DNA from: Ptychodera flava
Taxonomy: Eukaryota > Hemichordata > Enteropneusta > Ptychoderidae
DNA length: 64,000 bases
Assembly (NCBI RefSeq): GCF_041260155.1
Contig: NC_091940.1
Span: 3,382,001-3,446,000, forward strand
Direction: 5' to 3'
The notes below the pieces were generated by a model, which worked only from the letters and a program-made list of their open reading frames with translations, did no database searches and was not told the DNA's origin. Both the position numbers and the translations under genes were made by a program. Positions 52,266-64,000 of the stretch are shown here, in pieces (position 1 is the first letter of the stretch; each line of letters begins with the position of its first letter).

Positions 52266-54533
52266 TCATGATATTAATTCACTTCGTTCATCTTCTGTCA
52301 TCAAATCCAACAGTTCATTGGTCAAAGTGTATCTTGTACCTTTCCAATTGAAGTGTGTTGGTGGTGCATACTCTCCTGCTTCTCCAAATTCAAAATATTT
52401 ACTGATTTCAATGCCCAGACTGGACTTGATCAATCCAACACCTCCAACTTTAGCTTTGGCAGGGTGATAGACACGCCCACTCTGTGGTAACATACAGAGT
52501 TTTTCAGGCTCAAACTTTACTGTCAGCCTATCTCCAGCCCCACCATATGTCAGGATATCTTCAGCACCTTCAGGACCATCTTCCTTGGGTCTTTGTATAA
52601 TATGAGAGTATACAATTGGTCTGTCATCACATCTTATATAGTTACATTCAGGTCCACACAGTGATATGTAAGGGAAGTCTTCTGCATAACGATTGGTTTT
52701 GTTTATTTTTAACTGTCTGAAGAAGAAAGCTAGGAACTGTTGCTCTGAAAGAGAATGACAGATGAGCCACAGTTGATGAATCATACATGGATAATTATAT
52801 TATACCAGTATAATGAATAAAATTTCTACAATGTAGTTCAGTAAATTTTAGATTATTCAGAAGGGAATTTATCTGCTAAATTAATAAACATAGGGCCAAA
52901 GTCCCTGAAGCTACTACAGACATGGATACAAAATTAAGCATTTCCTGACTGTATGAAATCATCTCACTAAGGTCATCCTAGGGAAATGTAAACCAAATAT
53001 TAAAGCTGTCTGACCAGTGGTTTTGAAAAAACAAGCGACCCAACGTTGACAGAGTACTGCTGTGTTATGTAGAGAATAACTTTTTGTGACACATGTATTG
53101 ATGAAGAAGGTGGACATCTTGGATAGCTCATTTTTGTTATTTCTGATATCATCTACAGTGGCAGGTGTAACCAGTGTGCATTCACAAAAGCAAATGTTAG
53201 CCGTGTTAAATGTCAGATGAGTAACTGTTCATATTTCAAGGCTACTTGGATATGAATTGAGAGCTTTCATTTAGATAAAAATCACTTTTCAAACATTTCA
53301 TGCCATAATTTCAATATACCAGTCTATAATAAATTATAAATATAAACCACCCCAGGGATGGGTATACTATTAGGCATTGACTGCTTCACTCCATATATGC
53401 ACTCCCTATCACTCGTAGGTAATGTTGTGAACCGGTCAAACTTAATGGTATACCTATTGTTGTAGGTGGTTTATCACATAAATCGAATAATAACCACATC
53501 ATCTGATTTGTTATCATATGGTACAGTTTTCCAGAACAACTGCTATTCAAAAAATTAAGCTGGATATACCAACTGCTTCAATTCTGGTTGTGATTATGAG
53601 ACAACTGTGAGTCTGCTTGTTGTAAACTAATAAAATTGAGTCTATGCATGTTTTACTCACTGACAACTTCAATCTTACAGAAACGAAATCTTACCTTTGA
53701 AGCATGTAATAAAGTTCTTCACTTTTGTATCATCTAGAAACAACTGAAAGAGATGTAAATATGTTAAATGCAATTAGAGAAAAGAAACAAAAATACAAAG
53801 AGTATAATAATAGCATAAAAACTGACAAACACTCCAACTTATGGCAACATCACAACTTCACAAATTACCAGTCATTTTATCATCAGAAAAGTATGCTTTG
53901 CATATATTAATACAGAAACCTTCAACTCTAGCCTTTCCAACCTTCATTGGCATAACCATGTGCATAGACAGCAGACGGAAAGCTATTATCAATCTGAATG
54001 ATGATGTATCTGATATTAAATGACTGCATACTTTGCAAACTTGCAAGTTGTTGTTATGGCATTCTGAAACATTTACGCTTTTTTCGAATAGCATCGGGGT
54101 CTGAAGATGAGGGGGTCTCCACTTTATTACAAACATGTAGTGAAGTACGTAGGTACTGCACTGTTGTATAATCACAGGCGTGATGTTTACTGGGTAGTTT
54201 GTATAAGTGTAGTTTATGCTACGTTCCGACACGGTCCCTCCACAAAGGGACCGTGGTTCCAACGTTCTCTTCCGTAGCCTAATCGTAACGTCGGAACGTA
54301 GTACACTTACACAAACTACCCAGTAAACATCACGCCTGTGTGTATAATCTATGGTTTTGGAAAAGCTCGGAGGTACTGTCAGGCGTTCAATGTGCATGAT
54401 TTACCTGACCCTGATGATCGATGTAATAGAAGTACTCCCTCAGCCTAGGAGATGGCGACTGGCCCTGAACGTAGTGTATACCACGTGACCATTGCCTCCT
54501 TGTTTGTTGAAATATCAATTTCCATTTCATCAT
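52266..54533 (-). CDS. C8orf82: UPF0598 family protein, orthologue of human C8orf82 (3 exons)
   Basis: Function unknown. Exons on the minus strand: 54533-54405, 53743-53695 and 52744-52266, with GT-AG borders, phases 0 and 1, and 218 aa in total (human 216). Exon 1 ends GQSPSPRLREYFYYIDHQGQ, exon 2 reads LFLDDTKVKNFITCFK, and exon 3 has FFFRQLKINKTNRY, FPYISLCGPECNYIRCDD, RPIVYSHI, LTYGGAGD, VKFEPEKL, GRVYHPAK, GGVGLIKSSL and FNWKGTRYTL. Order and spacing match the human protein throughout. The start is the first ATG after an in-frame TGA; a second ATG follows at once (54530). The first 30 residues (MMKWKLIFQQTRRQWSRG..) are basic and lack acidic residues, as in a mitochondrial presequence; import is inferred. 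It is head-to-head with KATNB1 and tail-to-tail with AKTIP. Confidence 0.95.
52889..53131 (-). mobile_element. 3' fragment of element A, inverted copy
   Basis: The reverse complement matches 2072-2315 closely throughout (TAGGGCCAAAGTCCCTGAAG, CTACTACAGACATGG, TTTCCTGACTGTATGAAAT, TTAAAGCTGTCTGACCAG). Only the tail of element A is present. It lies in C8orf82 intron 2. Confidence 0.85.
53343..53473. mobile_element. 131-bp MITE
   Basis: The inverted ends are TAAACCACC and GGTGGTTTA, continuing with an inner pair GGTATACTATTA and TTAATGGTATACC. It has no coding content. It is in C8orf82 intron 2, 210 bp from element A's fragment. Confidence 0.7.
54173..54340. mobile_element. 168-bp hAT-type MITE with perfect 8-bp target duplication
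   Basis: Arms of about 60 bp (CACAGGCGTGATGTTTACTG, GGTAGTTTGT.TAAGTGTA, CTACGTTCCGAC) are inverted at each end, and TGTATAAT is duplicated exactly on both sides (54165-54172 and 54341-54348). An inner palindrome ACGGTCCCT..AGGGACCGT sits at the centre. The insertion lies in C8orf82 intron 1, only about 65 bp from the exon 1 donor. Confidence 0.9.
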
Positions 54534-55101
54534 CTTTCTTTTTGAAGCGTCGGAGGATGTTGAGCATCTGGGTTTGTTTTGACTCCTCGACCTCTGACTT
54601 CAGGAAGTGGTAAATAGCTTGTCATGCGCACTTTAGCTGGAGATTATGTGAGTTTCGTGAAACAAGTTTTCTGATTGGTTGATTGAATTTCTATCCCCGT
54701 TTTCCAGGTGAGATAAAGTGGCGCTTTTATCCATGAAAATAAGAACATTCGGTACTGCTGATCTAGTAACCGAAAGTAAACGCAAGGAGTCCCTACAGAT
54801 GATGATGAATGTGACGAAACAAGGCTGCTTGTGATGTTATAGACGTCAACTCCTTTAGCCAATCACATCTCACCTTGCATACAGTACACAGACATTGAAT
54901 GTGTGGAAAAGTATAGGAATAGTTGCAGTGGCTTGTTTAAAGCAAAATTTTGTGGAGGACCTGGACAGAACATAAGATTTTCTCATGTATGGATAGCACT
55001 GAAACATAGATTGTGGGATTATACCATTGTAAAACCTACTTCCCGGGTAAATTCGAAATAAGAAAAAAATCTATAACCGCCTTGTCACTGAACGAAGCAA
55101 A
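54534..55101. promoter_or_regulatory. bidirectional promoter between C8orf82 and KATNB1
   Basis: 568 bp separate the two start codons, which point away from each other. The right border carries AAAATGGCGGCGACG, a YY1-type motif over the KATNB1 start codon; AGGAAGTGG (ETS-like) lies near 54603. Neither transcription start is visible. Confidence 0.6.
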
Positions 55102-58100
55102 ATGGCGGCGACGAAAAGAGCATGGAAACTGCGTGAGTATTAACCAACTGGTTGTTTAACAGCCATTTATTGGGTTTTATAATGTCGTTTAGACCTTTTT
55201 ATCATTAAATCTTAAGAACACGAACATGGCTTTCTTTCGCAGTCGTCGGAGAGTTCCAGTCATGTCGATTAACTGTCGGAGACAAGCACTTGACAGGTGA
55301 CCATTGAAACCAAAGTCCATTGACTTCATCATCTTCATGTTTCGACGCCTTAGACGTACACAACTAGAAATCATGAATCATTATTTAAAAAATTACCAAT
55401 TAAACACTTATTACTGTAGTTTGCCATATTAATGCTGTATGAAATCAGTCGTTTGCAAAGTGCGTATTTCCTAAAGTTATTATTGGCTTCCGCAACTCAT
55501 CTCAAACAGTAAAAAAATAGAACATCATGAAACATTCAATGAATTGAAATAAACTTTTCTCCAGACTTGAACCAAAATGGACGAGAAGAGAATAGGTTTC
55601 ATTCGTTGTGAAGTTATTGAAGTGAGCAAATGAACGTTGTCCGCAAAGCAGCGTATATGATTCTGTTTTCGTTTCTTTATTGTGAGAGTCAATCATGGAC
55701 GGCTTTTCACGGTACCCCTGACCTTGTCAAATTTTGACGTCCATGGTCACATGTATCGCTACAGGAGATCTTACTTGTATCATATGCAAGTACGATGGAA
55801 GTTATATTTGGTGTAAATACATGTTGCAAAATTCGTATATTTCAAAACTACTTATCACAGCTATGAAATTTTGTATACTGATGGGTTGAGATGTGATCAA
55901 ATAATGGTTAAATATGCAGTGTAGTATTTTTAAGGCCAATTCTGTAAATAGTTGACTGTTTCATCATAAAATTCAACAAAAACTGAATTGTTAGGCTAAG
56001 TCTTAGCTATTGTTTGTATATTTGAAAGACATCTTCACACAGTTTCATACGACTTGATGCTACATTATAAAATGCATAGCGACTAAATATCAATAGAAAC
56101 CATGATTGAAATAGAGAGGATTGTAAGGTTTAGTTTCATACAGAAGGTTATTTATATCATAATGTGGTGTACCCTTCTGAGTCAACGTAACCTGGTTAGA
56201 TAGAGGTCTTTGTATTAGTGATATCAGAGAAACAAGTTCATGTCTTAAAAGATTACTTCATTTAACATTTATAAACATACTGCAAGGCATTAGGGTGCCT
56301 CACAACACCCAGCATTTGCATAATTTGTGAGAGGAAGTGAAAAGATATTTCTAGTGAGAAATGTGCATAAATCGTTTTGTCTCCTTAGTATTGCAGAATT
56401 TAATGATGTTGGTTAATATCATCTTTTGGGGAATTTTAACCCATCTTGTGCATGCTCAGAAAAGTTTTGGTAGAATTACGAAGTATTTCCATACTTTTAA
56501 TTGGTTAAAAGATAAAAGTTTTGTCTAATTGATGATGGGTAAGTGCCTATCACAGCAACCCCTATTCTGCATAAAGAGATGAATCACTTGAAGCCTTTTC
56601 ATGTAGTACATGCACATTAGAATGATATTTTTTGCTTACATGAAGACCTGAAAATGTTTGAATAGGCTCTGCAGAGAAAATACTTGATAAAAGAGATTTA
56701 CATGTCACAATATCTGTTCATGAATATAATTTAAATCTTTAAGTTTTACTGTTGCAAGATGGATAATGAATACAGTCAAATAATTTCACAAGTTAAAAGA
56801 GAACAAGGATGAAGTTAAGGGAAAAGGATTTTTTTCCCGTAAGATAACAAAATCAGAGAAAAGGGCAACTATGTAGACAGTAAGGAATTATTTTCTGTGA
56901 AAGCCAGTGATAGTGGAATGTGAAATACACAGGCCATGAATAACAGGAGATCCTGAAGTGCATGTAGAATGTCAATCTTATTCTAAATATTCATATTTTC
57001 TTCATTTATAAGATAAGGCAAAATCTCAATTACAAATATTTGTCCTGAGACTTCTGACTAGTTTTCCCATACCTTTATATCAGATTGACAATTACTCTCT
57101 AAAAATTCACCACTGACTTTGAAACTGCAGCAGTTTTGTTTAGAACATATCTAATTTGATTAATGTGCAATAACAGATGGTTGACAGCAAAAGAGCAGTG
57201 ATTGGTAACTGTCCTATATAAAGAACATTTACACACTGTGAATCTCCATATGTATAAATTTATGTTTATATTTAGTGGACTTTGCCACAAAGTGCAGATG
57301 AAAATTAGGATAGTTTTAGTATTTAAGTATATGTTGAGTTTTGTACAGTAAAAGAAAATGTAATCCAGTTAATGGAATGATGTTTAGTGGTTATCAAGAC
57401 TTGTAAACAACACTTTTCAACATTTTCTGAGCCGCAGTATAGCATAAAATGTAAGTCAGTGAACTGCGTGTACACTGACATAAAATTTCGTAACTAATTA
57501 GGTTATTTGCTTGTATAACTTTGAGGGAAAAAACACATACAACAAAAAATTGTCAAAATATCATTTCTACCAGTATTGATGTCTACACACAGAAATTACA
57601 AACAATGATGTTTTTATTTCTAATTTTGTTTTTTGATGACAGAGGAATTTGTAGCCCATGGTGCCAATGTCAATTGTCTGGCTTTAGGATCCAAAAGCGG
57701 ACGTGTAATGGTAACTGGAGGAGAGGACAAGAAAGTCAATATGTGGGCTGTGGGAAAGCCAAATTGCATAATGGTATGACGGTTTATCTCTTATTATCAT
57801 TATTATTATATACTCTACCATATTTTCATTAGTCAGTGGTATAGTCTGTTTTATAAAATCATCCTTCCTGCACTGCATATATTCACAACTACATCAAATA
57901 TTCACAACTATATCATGAGTATCATTCATTGCTTTTGAATTTAGCACTTTAACTTGCTATATATGAGACTTTGTTTTTATACATTAGTCATTGGATTAAT
58001 GAATTATTCACTGCCTTTTGTGCAACAAGTGTAGTGACATTTACAGCAAAATGACACACTGATTTCCCTGGAAAACATGTTCCATTGATATGCAGTGCTA

Positions 58101-61100
58101 TGCTTAAACTGATTTACGTAAAAACAGTTGAGTACTGCACAAAAATGTCCTGAAAAGTTCCATTGTACATTCCATTTCTTGTCTGTGCCATAATACCTTT
58201 GCGCCATGTACTACAAGAGAGAGTTAATGTATTTTTGCATTTAACAGCACTGGCTAAATGTTTTTGCCAACAACCAGTACATGTACCTTTAAATTCAATA
58301 CATTATGAATGGAAGACCTAAAAGAAAGTCAATAAAACAGTCTTTTGAAAAGTTCAGTATCTTTAGATGTTCAAATTTACAAGTCAAATATGTTAACAAA
58401 GGAGCATTACTCTACTTTTTAATTTGTAAGTTTTTTCAATATCCTTTGAAATTTAATGATCATTAGATATGACGGAAAAGAGGTTCTGGCCAACTGAATT
58501 GGGACAGCTGTACTTTTTACATTTACCTTACTGCACTATAAAAATTTAGTTGCATGTTACATTACTTTTATCTATTTGTATGTGACCAAGTTTTATCTAA
58601 GAACATATTGTTTCCAATGACTCAAGATGAAAAATATTTCATAGATATGAAACCAATTTGATTCTCACCAAATTCAATGCAGAACATACCTAAAAACAAT
58701 CGTGAAAACAGGATAGGTTCAAATCCATATGTTTGTCAACATTATTTGAAATCACTCTCTTCATATGATTAGAAATTGACATCTTAATTGAATTTGTTAA
58801 AGGAATATCCAATTTGTGATTACTATACAGATCAAACTGCAGATCTTTTGTCTGTTTCAGTTGACTTTATGAGTTCTCTCTACCAATTCTCTGAATTTTG
58901 GAATTGTTTTGAATGTGTCTTTCTGATATTTTGGGAGATATCATGGGTACCAGTGCAGTATTCTCCACAGCTTGGAAAAGCAGAGGGGTGGCCAAGTTAC
59001 ATATCAATACATAATTCTTGTTTTATGAAAAGATTTTATCTGTTATATGGTAATAAATGTATGAATAGATTATTCATAAAATGTTGATGGCCCCTCAAAA
59101 TCTTCTTGTGGAGAACCCTGGGTACAAAGGAGAAAGCCAATAAAATTCAACTTTGTCAAAAAAAAAGGATAAACTCCACTTGTTTGTTCAGTTCTCTTTG
59201 GGTATCTTACCCAAAAAATAATCTCAAAAATCAGTGTGTTACTTGTTTTGCAAACAGTTTGTTGACCTGGTCAGTGATATATGAGCACCCCAGTGATATA
59301 TGAGCACAAAGAGCAGTCTTAAAGTGTAATTCACATCAACGTATGTTTATATAACTGCATTTTTGTTGAAATTGTTGACTCATCATAATTTGCATATTCT
59401 GTGTGTAGGCTTTGACATGTTTTGTCAACAATATGAAAGGACGCTAGTGTCTGCTGAGCCGTATATATTAGAGTAGAACCATTCCAAATAGGATAGAGAT
59501 ATTAACTCTCACCTTTTTTGCAAATTGTGTCTCATGTGGGTCTGCCACAATAGGCTGTAGTTTGTGGCAGTGTAAGGTGAATTGAAAGGCAGTGACCCCA
59601 GTTGACCCTTCACCGGTCACACATTACCCATGTATGTTTGTGTGTTGCTCAATTTCAGAGTTTGTCTGGTCATACCTCACCAGTGGAAAGTGTAAGGTTT
59701 GGTAACAGTGAGGAACTAGTTGCTGCAGGCTCACAGTCGGGAACAGTAAAAATTTGGGATTTAGAAGCTGCAAAAAGTAAGTTACTAAATGTTGTGGTTT
59801 ATTATCTTGGAAAGCATTTAATTTGAGGCATCATTTTCAAGTGTTCTGTATGATAGATGTAGAACTCTAGCTATCTGTTTTATCATATACAGAGCTTCTA
59901 TTTATAATCATCAGTTGATGGCTGTCTCACTATTTCATTACATCCTGAAACATACCGTATATGGTGACATGAAATCAGATCTTTTATTATTAAGGAAAGA
60001 ACATTTTCATCACACACTTTACAACAGCTGTGTTAAATATTAGGTTCATTGACATTCTTGACTTAGACATCTTTTAATTTGCCTTAAGCAATATATGTCA
60101 GAAATAATTTCATCCCATCAGCTGCACTTGCATTTGATGTATACCTGTACTTGAACAGGTTCTTCTCAAGTTTTGTTACTTTCTCTTGTGAATAAGAAGT
60201 GTACAAAATGAAATAAAGTAACTGTACATTGCAGCAACTATGTCATCATTGTGAAGCTGTAACAGATAATAAAAACAAGTGAAGAACACTGTTCCTTTGA
60301 AATTAATTTTGAATATATAATCAGAATAAGACTGAGAGATTCAGTGGTCAAAGATATTTATGTTATTATTGGAATATTTTTGTTACAGTTGTGAGAACGT
60401 TAACAGGGCACAAATCTAGTATAAGGTCATTAGATTTCCATCCATATGGGGAGTTTGTCGTTTCAGGATCACTAGACACAAATATCAAAGTAAGTCCTCT
60501 TTAGCTCATTCAATTTATTGGCACTTGTAATATGTTTATGTGGACATGTTACCAACAACTAGACCAAAAGAATGGCAGATTTATTTGTCACCGTCAGTTT
60601 TTTGCTTGCATGCCAAAGTTTATACTCTCACAATAGAGAACTTGGTTTTCTGAGATTCTGCAAGATTATGAATCTTTCAGATGTAACTTTGAAAAGCTTT
60701 ACGTAACTCTTTTGACATTTTCGCTTGACAGTGGTCAAGGATATGAATGGTAGATAAACTGCACATACTACAAATCTCAAATATATTTCAAATAGGGTTT
60801 GAATAAAATACGTGTTCCCATCAGTGTAGAAAAATAGTGTGGTACAAAAACATTCTGTGTACATCAGTACGTTTATTTTTCCTTGTTGATTTCAGTTGTG
60901 GGATGTGAGAAGAAAGGGTTGTATATTTACATACAGAGGGCACACAAATTGTGTGAATTATGTCAGGTTCAGTCCTGATGGCAGATGGGTGGCATCAGCT
61001 GGAGAAGACGGAGTTGCAAAGGTGGGCATTTATTTATTCACTGTCAAAGTTTCTTATTGTAATTGTTGTCATCTGCTGTTGAAAAATGTTTCCAAATTTT

Positions 61101-63440
61101 TGTTTTGGTCTTATAAATATTCTTCATGCAAATTTACTTCAGTCTGTTGTATGTATGGTAAAAAAGGCGTAAATGTAATTTTTTGCATTGAAGATATAGT
61201 AAATGTCTCTGATGAGACTTGATTTTCAAATTTTTAAAAGGTTGATTGAATGATTATCAAACAGGAGAATAATTGTCAGTATTGAAAACTGTATGCAAAA
61301 ACAAATCACAGTTTAAAAATGGTGCAGCTTATTAAATGTATACGGCAAGTTACCAATTTAATGTTAAACGTTATTCGGGTAGGATTAAAGGTGCTGACAT
61401 GGTTAGGAACCAAAGAAGAAATCTTTAAATAAGACTATTTTACCATGCCCTGCCCATCGCATTTTGATTGGTCAAGCTGAGCCATGTGACTGCCCACAAA
61501 TATACAGTAATGGTTTGTTTTTATGCCCGTGAATATGAATAATATTGTAAACATATTAACTTAACGGCTAGAACGAAAATTGTAATTTGTACAAAGATCA
61601 TAATTAACCACAAAATAAAATGGCGCATCTGTCCGCCAAGTTTAGATGCTTTTTTCACAAAACGCTCCAGATTTGCAAAATTTTTGCAGCGCTCGAACTA
61701 CTCACTGACAGGTTCTGGGGCCCCGTTGTCGTTTGCACGGTAATTGTCGTAAATTTTGACTGTTTTTCGGGGTTTGTTGATAATATATTTGAAATAACAG
61801 ACTTGGCGCGTCAACGCGTCGTCCGTTATTTCTATATTCTTTTTCTCTGGATCATCACATATGCATTAATCTTTTGCAATGATGCCATCAAATTAAAGAT
61901 AGTCGCATACTCAGAATGGTACAGGTCAGTGTTTTGTAAAATTTATTGTTGGGGAGCGTAGCAAGCGTGGTTGTTCTTTGTAGCTTGATGATTAAAACAT
62001 GTTTAATGTCATTTCTGCAATTTAAAATTTGGAATGTTGATTATGAAACCAGAGAGCTGTCGTAATTTTTGAATCCTCAGGGATAACCTTGAAGGTTGAC
62101 TCATCACCCTGACACTACTGTCTTGACTCAAAATTATCTAATTTGAATATAACTGATCAAATATTCACTTGATTTATGCTTTGTATGAATTGACCTCTGC
62201 AGCTATGCATGTCAGATGTCATTGTACAGGCATGAACTAAAACTGATTTGTTGCGTTTTATGGAAATGCTGATACTATTGCCTTTTCCTTCGTAACTTTG
62301 TTAAAGTGTAATTCCCAGAATTAGACTTGGCTGCAGATTTTATAAGCTACATGTCTCTCAAACTACATGTATCATCTTGTCCTGACTTTCAGTGATCATT
62401 TTACCTCTCTTCTGAAGAAAAAGTAAACAAACTTGCACCAAGATGGCAGATAAAATGACCACTAGTTTTCCTTTTCAAACAAGGCAGTGATGTTATTATG
62501 TGAGATTGTTCAAATTTAGTAGCAAGAGATTAGTCTGTTTTATCAAACTATGAAAAGCAGTTCATTTCGAAGATCAAATTGTGTGTAGTATATAATGGTG
62601 TTCGTACAAAATGATTAATTTACATTTGAATTAGCAGTCTGAAATAGTAATGAAATTTTAGTAATACTACAGCCATGAATATTTTAGTGATATGCAAGTA
62701 TTGCATTGATACTTTGTTGTATGTGTTTTCCACAACTGTTAGAATAGCATCAATTAAAGTATTGCTGTTGGAATATCTTATATTCTTAAAAACCTGGACA
62801 AGTATGCAATTTATACAGAGGGTAGTAGCTATACCTATAGTGATTATGTACTAAATATTTCTGTACAATATAACATTTTGGTATGTACCGAAATGTAGCA
62901 TTATTTTATGCCAGATCCTCCTTTAGTAATCAAATTTGAGATTTAAAATTATAGAATATGTGTAAATATGTCAACCATACCAGCCTTTCAACATATATTT
63001 GACTGCACTTGCGATGCCTTGTTAAAATATAACATAAATTTGCCATGAAAATAATGTACAACACAACTAAATAGGTGGTTTCATTTTAAATATGTTCATT
63101 TTCCTTATCAGCATTACATGTACTCTGCTTTGTTCAGTGACCATCAGATTAATATAAAGTTACCCTGGATCTGTCAAGAATGTTACTCTTTGTTTCATTG
63201 AGTGTACCTAAACTACCTAAGTGGTCCTTATCACAGCATGATGGATTAGTTTGCCTCAACTCAATATAATGTGATATCAAGTAGCTATCAAGCTGATAGA
63301 GGACAATGTGTTTTCTATCCACAGTTATGGGACCTGACAGCTGGTAAAATAATACATGAATTTACATTACATCAAGGACCCATCAACAACATAGAATTCC
63401 ATCCCAATGAATTTTTACTAGCAACTGGAAGTAGTGATAG
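55102..63440 (+). CDS. KATNB1: katanin p80 WD40 subunit, N-terminal part (6 coding exons, runs off the window)
   Basis: Regulatory p80 subunit of the microtubule-severing ATPase katanin; it targets the p60 subunit to centrosomes and microtubule minus ends. Exons: 55102-55132, 57643-57773, 59659-59776, 60389-60489, 60896-61021 and 63325-63440, all GT-AG and in phase, encoding about the first 207 residues. The start [10 protein letters not shown] + [16 protein letters not shown] aligns with human [20 protein letters not shown]. WD40 blades follow: [113 protein letters not shown], and [15 protein letters not shown]. The rest of the propeller and the C-terminal con80 domain lie beyond 63440. It shares a promoter region with C8orf82. 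Confidence 0.96.
55133..57642. other. KATNB1 intron 1, no feature seen
   Basis: AT-rich intron without a supported exon, RNA gene or structured repeat. Confidence 0.6.
57774..59658. other. KATNB1 intron 2, no feature seen
   Basis: No supported coding or repeat structure. The 99-codon open stretch at 58788-59087 looks like chance. Confidence 0.55.
61022..63324. other. KATNB1 intron 5, with an unexplained open stretch
   Basis: Mostly AT-rich. A CpG-containing island at about 61440-61960 includes a 113-codon open frame from ATG 61620 ([20 protein letters not shown]..) to a stop at 61959-61961, with two hydrophobic segments. I do not recognise it. It may be part of an inserted element. Confidence 0.4.
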
Positions 63441-64000
63441 GTAGGTAATACATAGTCTGACAAATTTTGTCATAGCAGACACAACATTAGATTTGTCTCA
63501 GCACTTTCTCTGCGTGAATATTCATGACAGTTTGAAAATACTTGCATTTCTAATGAACTATTTCTGTTCCAAGATTATTTGAAAAATAGAGTACAGTTGT
63601 GATATAGTGTTATCACAAATGATTCCCAAATTTGAAAAAAAATACATGGTATCAAGGAAAATTACTACACTTCAATGTTTTCTCAGTAAAATAAAATTCA
63701 TTGATTGATGGATTGTTCAAGGTATCGTAATTAATGCAGGTTGATACAAAGCAAACAGTGTATCTGTTTAAGATCAAAGCTCATGTTGAAATTTGTGATA
63801 AATCTTTGTTCAAATTTTTTCTGAAGTTACGTTGCCCCGATTTTAATAATATATGAATGTTCATATTTTAACCCAAATCACTACATTGTACAATAACTGT
63901 GTGATACTGATAGATAATTTTTCAAATCCACCTTTCAATGAGCTTTTGATGTGCTTCATTACATTCATTTCTCATTTTGTATTTGCTCGTATGTCTGTAT

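Noticed and set aside
53858..54397. 179-codon minus-strand open frame
   Set aside because: It runs through the hAT-type MITE and intron 1 of C8orf82, and the conserved protein is explained by the spliced exons on either side.

Overview
The window is nuclear DNA of an animal. Genes are split by many GT-AG introns, some of them many kilobases long, the DNA is AT-rich, and the introns are full of decayed transposons, foldback elements and microsatellites. The four recognisable proteins resemble vertebrate orthologues at near-vertebrate length, and the repeats (CCGT-rich heads, repeated 'cataactcag' text, frequent 'acatgtacatgta') have the style of marine invertebrate genomes. I infer an invertebrate deuterostome, most plausibly a hemichordate, with cephalochordate or echinoderm as alternatives. 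This is a judgement, not a proof.

Layout, left to right. (1) 1-2800: dispersed repeats, including a hairpin-headed element. (2) 2800-7254, plus strand: a TK2/dNK-type deoxynucleoside kinase gene, apparently complete in six coding exons, with a promoter-like block upstream. (3) 7.3-13.7 kb: intergenic repeats and a decayed minus-strand LINE (SGNH-type ORF1, then endonuclease) carrying a nested MITE. (4) 13.8-48.4 kb, plus strand: AKTIP (Fused Toes homologue) in seven coding exons. It has a probable non-coding first exon ending at 13951, the start codon at 19287 and a 20.7-kb first coding intron. That intron holds a Harbinger-like Myb-only element, a hAT-like element inside a tandem repeat, a poly-T/poly-G element and others. 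Intron 6 holds a second hairpin-headed element expanded into a 150/301-bp tandem array. The stop codon lies in the first unit of a 66-69 bp triplication. (5) 52.3-54.5 kb, minus strand: a complete three-exon orthologue of human C8orf82 (UPF0598), tail-to-tail with AKTIP. (6) 55.1 kb to the right edge, plus strand: KATNB1 (katanin p80), first six coding exons, head-to-head with C8orf82 across about 570 bp that probably forms a bidirectional promoter.

The genes do not form one pathway: mitochondrial nucleotide salvage (TK2), a probable mitochondrial protein of unknown role (C8orf82), dynein/Hook cargo adaptation (AKTIP) and microtubule severing (KATNB1). The most informative large-scale point is that TK2, AKTIP and KATNB1 all lie on human chromosome 16q, so the window looks like a compact piece of an ancestral linkage group. 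I found no rRNA, confident tRNA, CRISPR or prokaryotic feature. The less usual observations are the shared architecture of two hairpin-headed repeat families, the stop-codon-carrying triplication in AKTIP, a transposase-less Harbinger-like element with a broken Myb/SANT gene, and an isolated histone-type 3' stem-loop.
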